From an uncultured beta proteobacterium (GTDB lineage Bacteria > Pseudomonadota > Gammaproteobacteria > Burkholderiales > Burkholderiaceae_C), in the NCBI GenBank assembly GCA_903870955.1, contig CAIQEX010000018.1:1-15120 (forward strand): 15,120 nt of DNA, read 5' to 3'. The translations under genes were made by a program, and so were the position numbers. This document shows positions 14,572 through 15,120 of this stretch, one piece after another. Numbering within the stretch: position 1 is the first letter of the stretch; every line of letters begins with the position of its first letter. The notes below the pieces were generated by a model, which saw only the letters and a list, made by a program, of their open reading frames with translations, did not search any database and was not told the origin of the DNA.

Positions 14572-14692
14572 TCCAACGGGTTCCGTCGCGCCATTAGCTA
14601 TTATTATGGGAGCAGTGCGAAGGGTTGGTCGTTACTCTCCCATTGCCAAATAAATAACTTTGTCCATGTAAGTCCTGGAGATTAGCCTGAAC

Positions 14693-15120
14693 ATGCAGTG
14701 GCCCTGGAAACGCAAACGTTCACATGACCAACTGATCGTGTCTTGGTCCGGCAAGACCTTGGCGTATGTTGAGGCAGTCAACACAGGCGGGCGTTTCAGC
14801 ATCAAGCGCATGGGTGTAGAGCAACAGGGCAACGACAACCTGAAAGACTTTGCCAATCGGGTCGCAGACTTGGGCCTCTCCCGCCATAGTGCCGTCGTCA
14901 TGTTGCCCACAGAGCAATCCACCTTGCTGCAGATTGCAGCGCCCTCAGTCCCTCCCGAAGAATTGCGTTCCGCTGCCCGCTACCAGATACGCGATATGGT
15001 GGACATGCACATTGACGATCTGACGTTGGACGTGTTGCGTCTGGGCGATGGTCAGGACAAGAGCGCGGGTCAGTTGTTTGTGGTGGCTGCTGCCAATGCC
15101 GTGATTCGTGAGGCCATGCA
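14693..15120 (+). CDS. mshI: MshI-like pilus assembly protein, 5' part (runs off window)
   Basis: An open frame starts at ATG 14693 and continues through the window edge (142 codons visible). The Shine-Dalgarno-like GGAG at 14677-14680 is 12 bases upstream. The protein begins M-Q-W-P-W-K-R-K-R, then L-I-V-S-W-S-G-K-T-L-A-Y-V, an actin-like ATPase entry strand. The segment V-V-M-L-P-T-E-Q-S-T-L-L-Q-I-A-A-P-S-V-P-P-E-E-L-R-S-A-A-R-Y-Q-I-R-D is written here as separate residues; the pattern is typical of MshI, the PilM/GspL-like cytoplasmic protein that links the ATPase to the inner-membrane MshJ/MshK components. No signal peptide is seen. If the locus is conserved, mshJ-K-L-M-N should follow outside the window. 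The name depends on this short N-terminal pattern and on context. Confidence 0.78.
   Translation, partial: MQWPWKRKRSHDQLIVSWSGKTLAYVEAVNTGGRFSIKRMGVEQQGNDNLKDFANRVADLGLSRHSAVVMLPTEQSTLLQIAAPSVPPEELRSAARYQIRDMVDMHIDDLTLDVLRLGDGQDKSAGQLFVVAAANAVIREAM

Noticed and set aside
14239..14685. 148-codon + strand open frame overlapping the glycosyltransferase end and running into the following gap
   Set aside because: Most of it is an out-of-frame copy of the glycosyltransferase coding sequence, and no motif or Shine-Dalgarno supports it.

Overview
The window reads as a chromosomal segment of a betaproteobacterium, most likely a member of the Comamonadaceae (Rhodoferax/Polaromonas-like). The reasons are the moderately high GC, the gene order cysS - AlkA-type glycosylase - accA - tilS - lysC - tRNA-Ser, and the close match of the AccA and LysC proteins to what I know of that family. 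Every gene recognised is on the + strand. Assignments come from reading motifs and family knowledge; no database search was run.

Region 1 (1-4870) is housekeeping. It holds the 3' part of cysteinyl-tRNA synthetase, a DNA-3-methyladenine glycosylase overlapping it by 4 nt, the acetyl-CoA carboxylase alpha subunit (TTG start), tRNA-Ile lysidine synthase, a two-ACT-domain aspartate kinase (probably with an internal start for a beta subunit) and tRNA-Ser(GCU). The block ends in a very clear rho-independent terminator.

Region 2 (4914-15120, running off the right edge) is an MSHA-type (mannose-sensitive haemagglutinin) type IV pilus locus. It has four minor pilin-like genes (mshC, mshD, mshO, mshP). 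A likely terminator and promoter follow, then the assembly ATPase with a c-di-GMP-binding MshEN domain (mshE), the inner-membrane platform protein (mshG), the small membrane protein mshF and a short type IV pilin that is probably the major subunit. The locus resumes at 14693 with mshI (PilM-like), cut by the window edge. The order C-D-O-P / E-G-F-pilin / I is a rearrangement of the Vibrio order I-J-K-L-M-N-E-G-F-B-A-C-D-O-P-Q.

Between the pilin and mshI (11320-14540) sits a three-gene insert: an unrecognised 94-residue basic protein, a SAM-dependent methyltransferase overlapping it by 4 nt, and a 733-residue TPR plus family-41 O-GlcNAc-transferase-like (SPINDLY/OGT) glycosyltransferase. This looks like a protein glycosylation and glycan-methylation cassette carried inside the pilus locus. 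It is the most interesting part of the window, although its target is unknown.

The pilus genes plausibly work together as follows: MshE powers assembly under c-di-GMP control, MshG and MshF form the membrane platform, the minor pilins prime or cap the fibre, the small pilin forms the shaft, and the embedded enzymes modify a surface or cytoplasmic protein. No insertion sequence, integrase, CRISPR array, rRNA or gene-free stretch longer than 300 bases was seen; the longest gaps are about 140-150 bases, before the pilin gene and before mshI.
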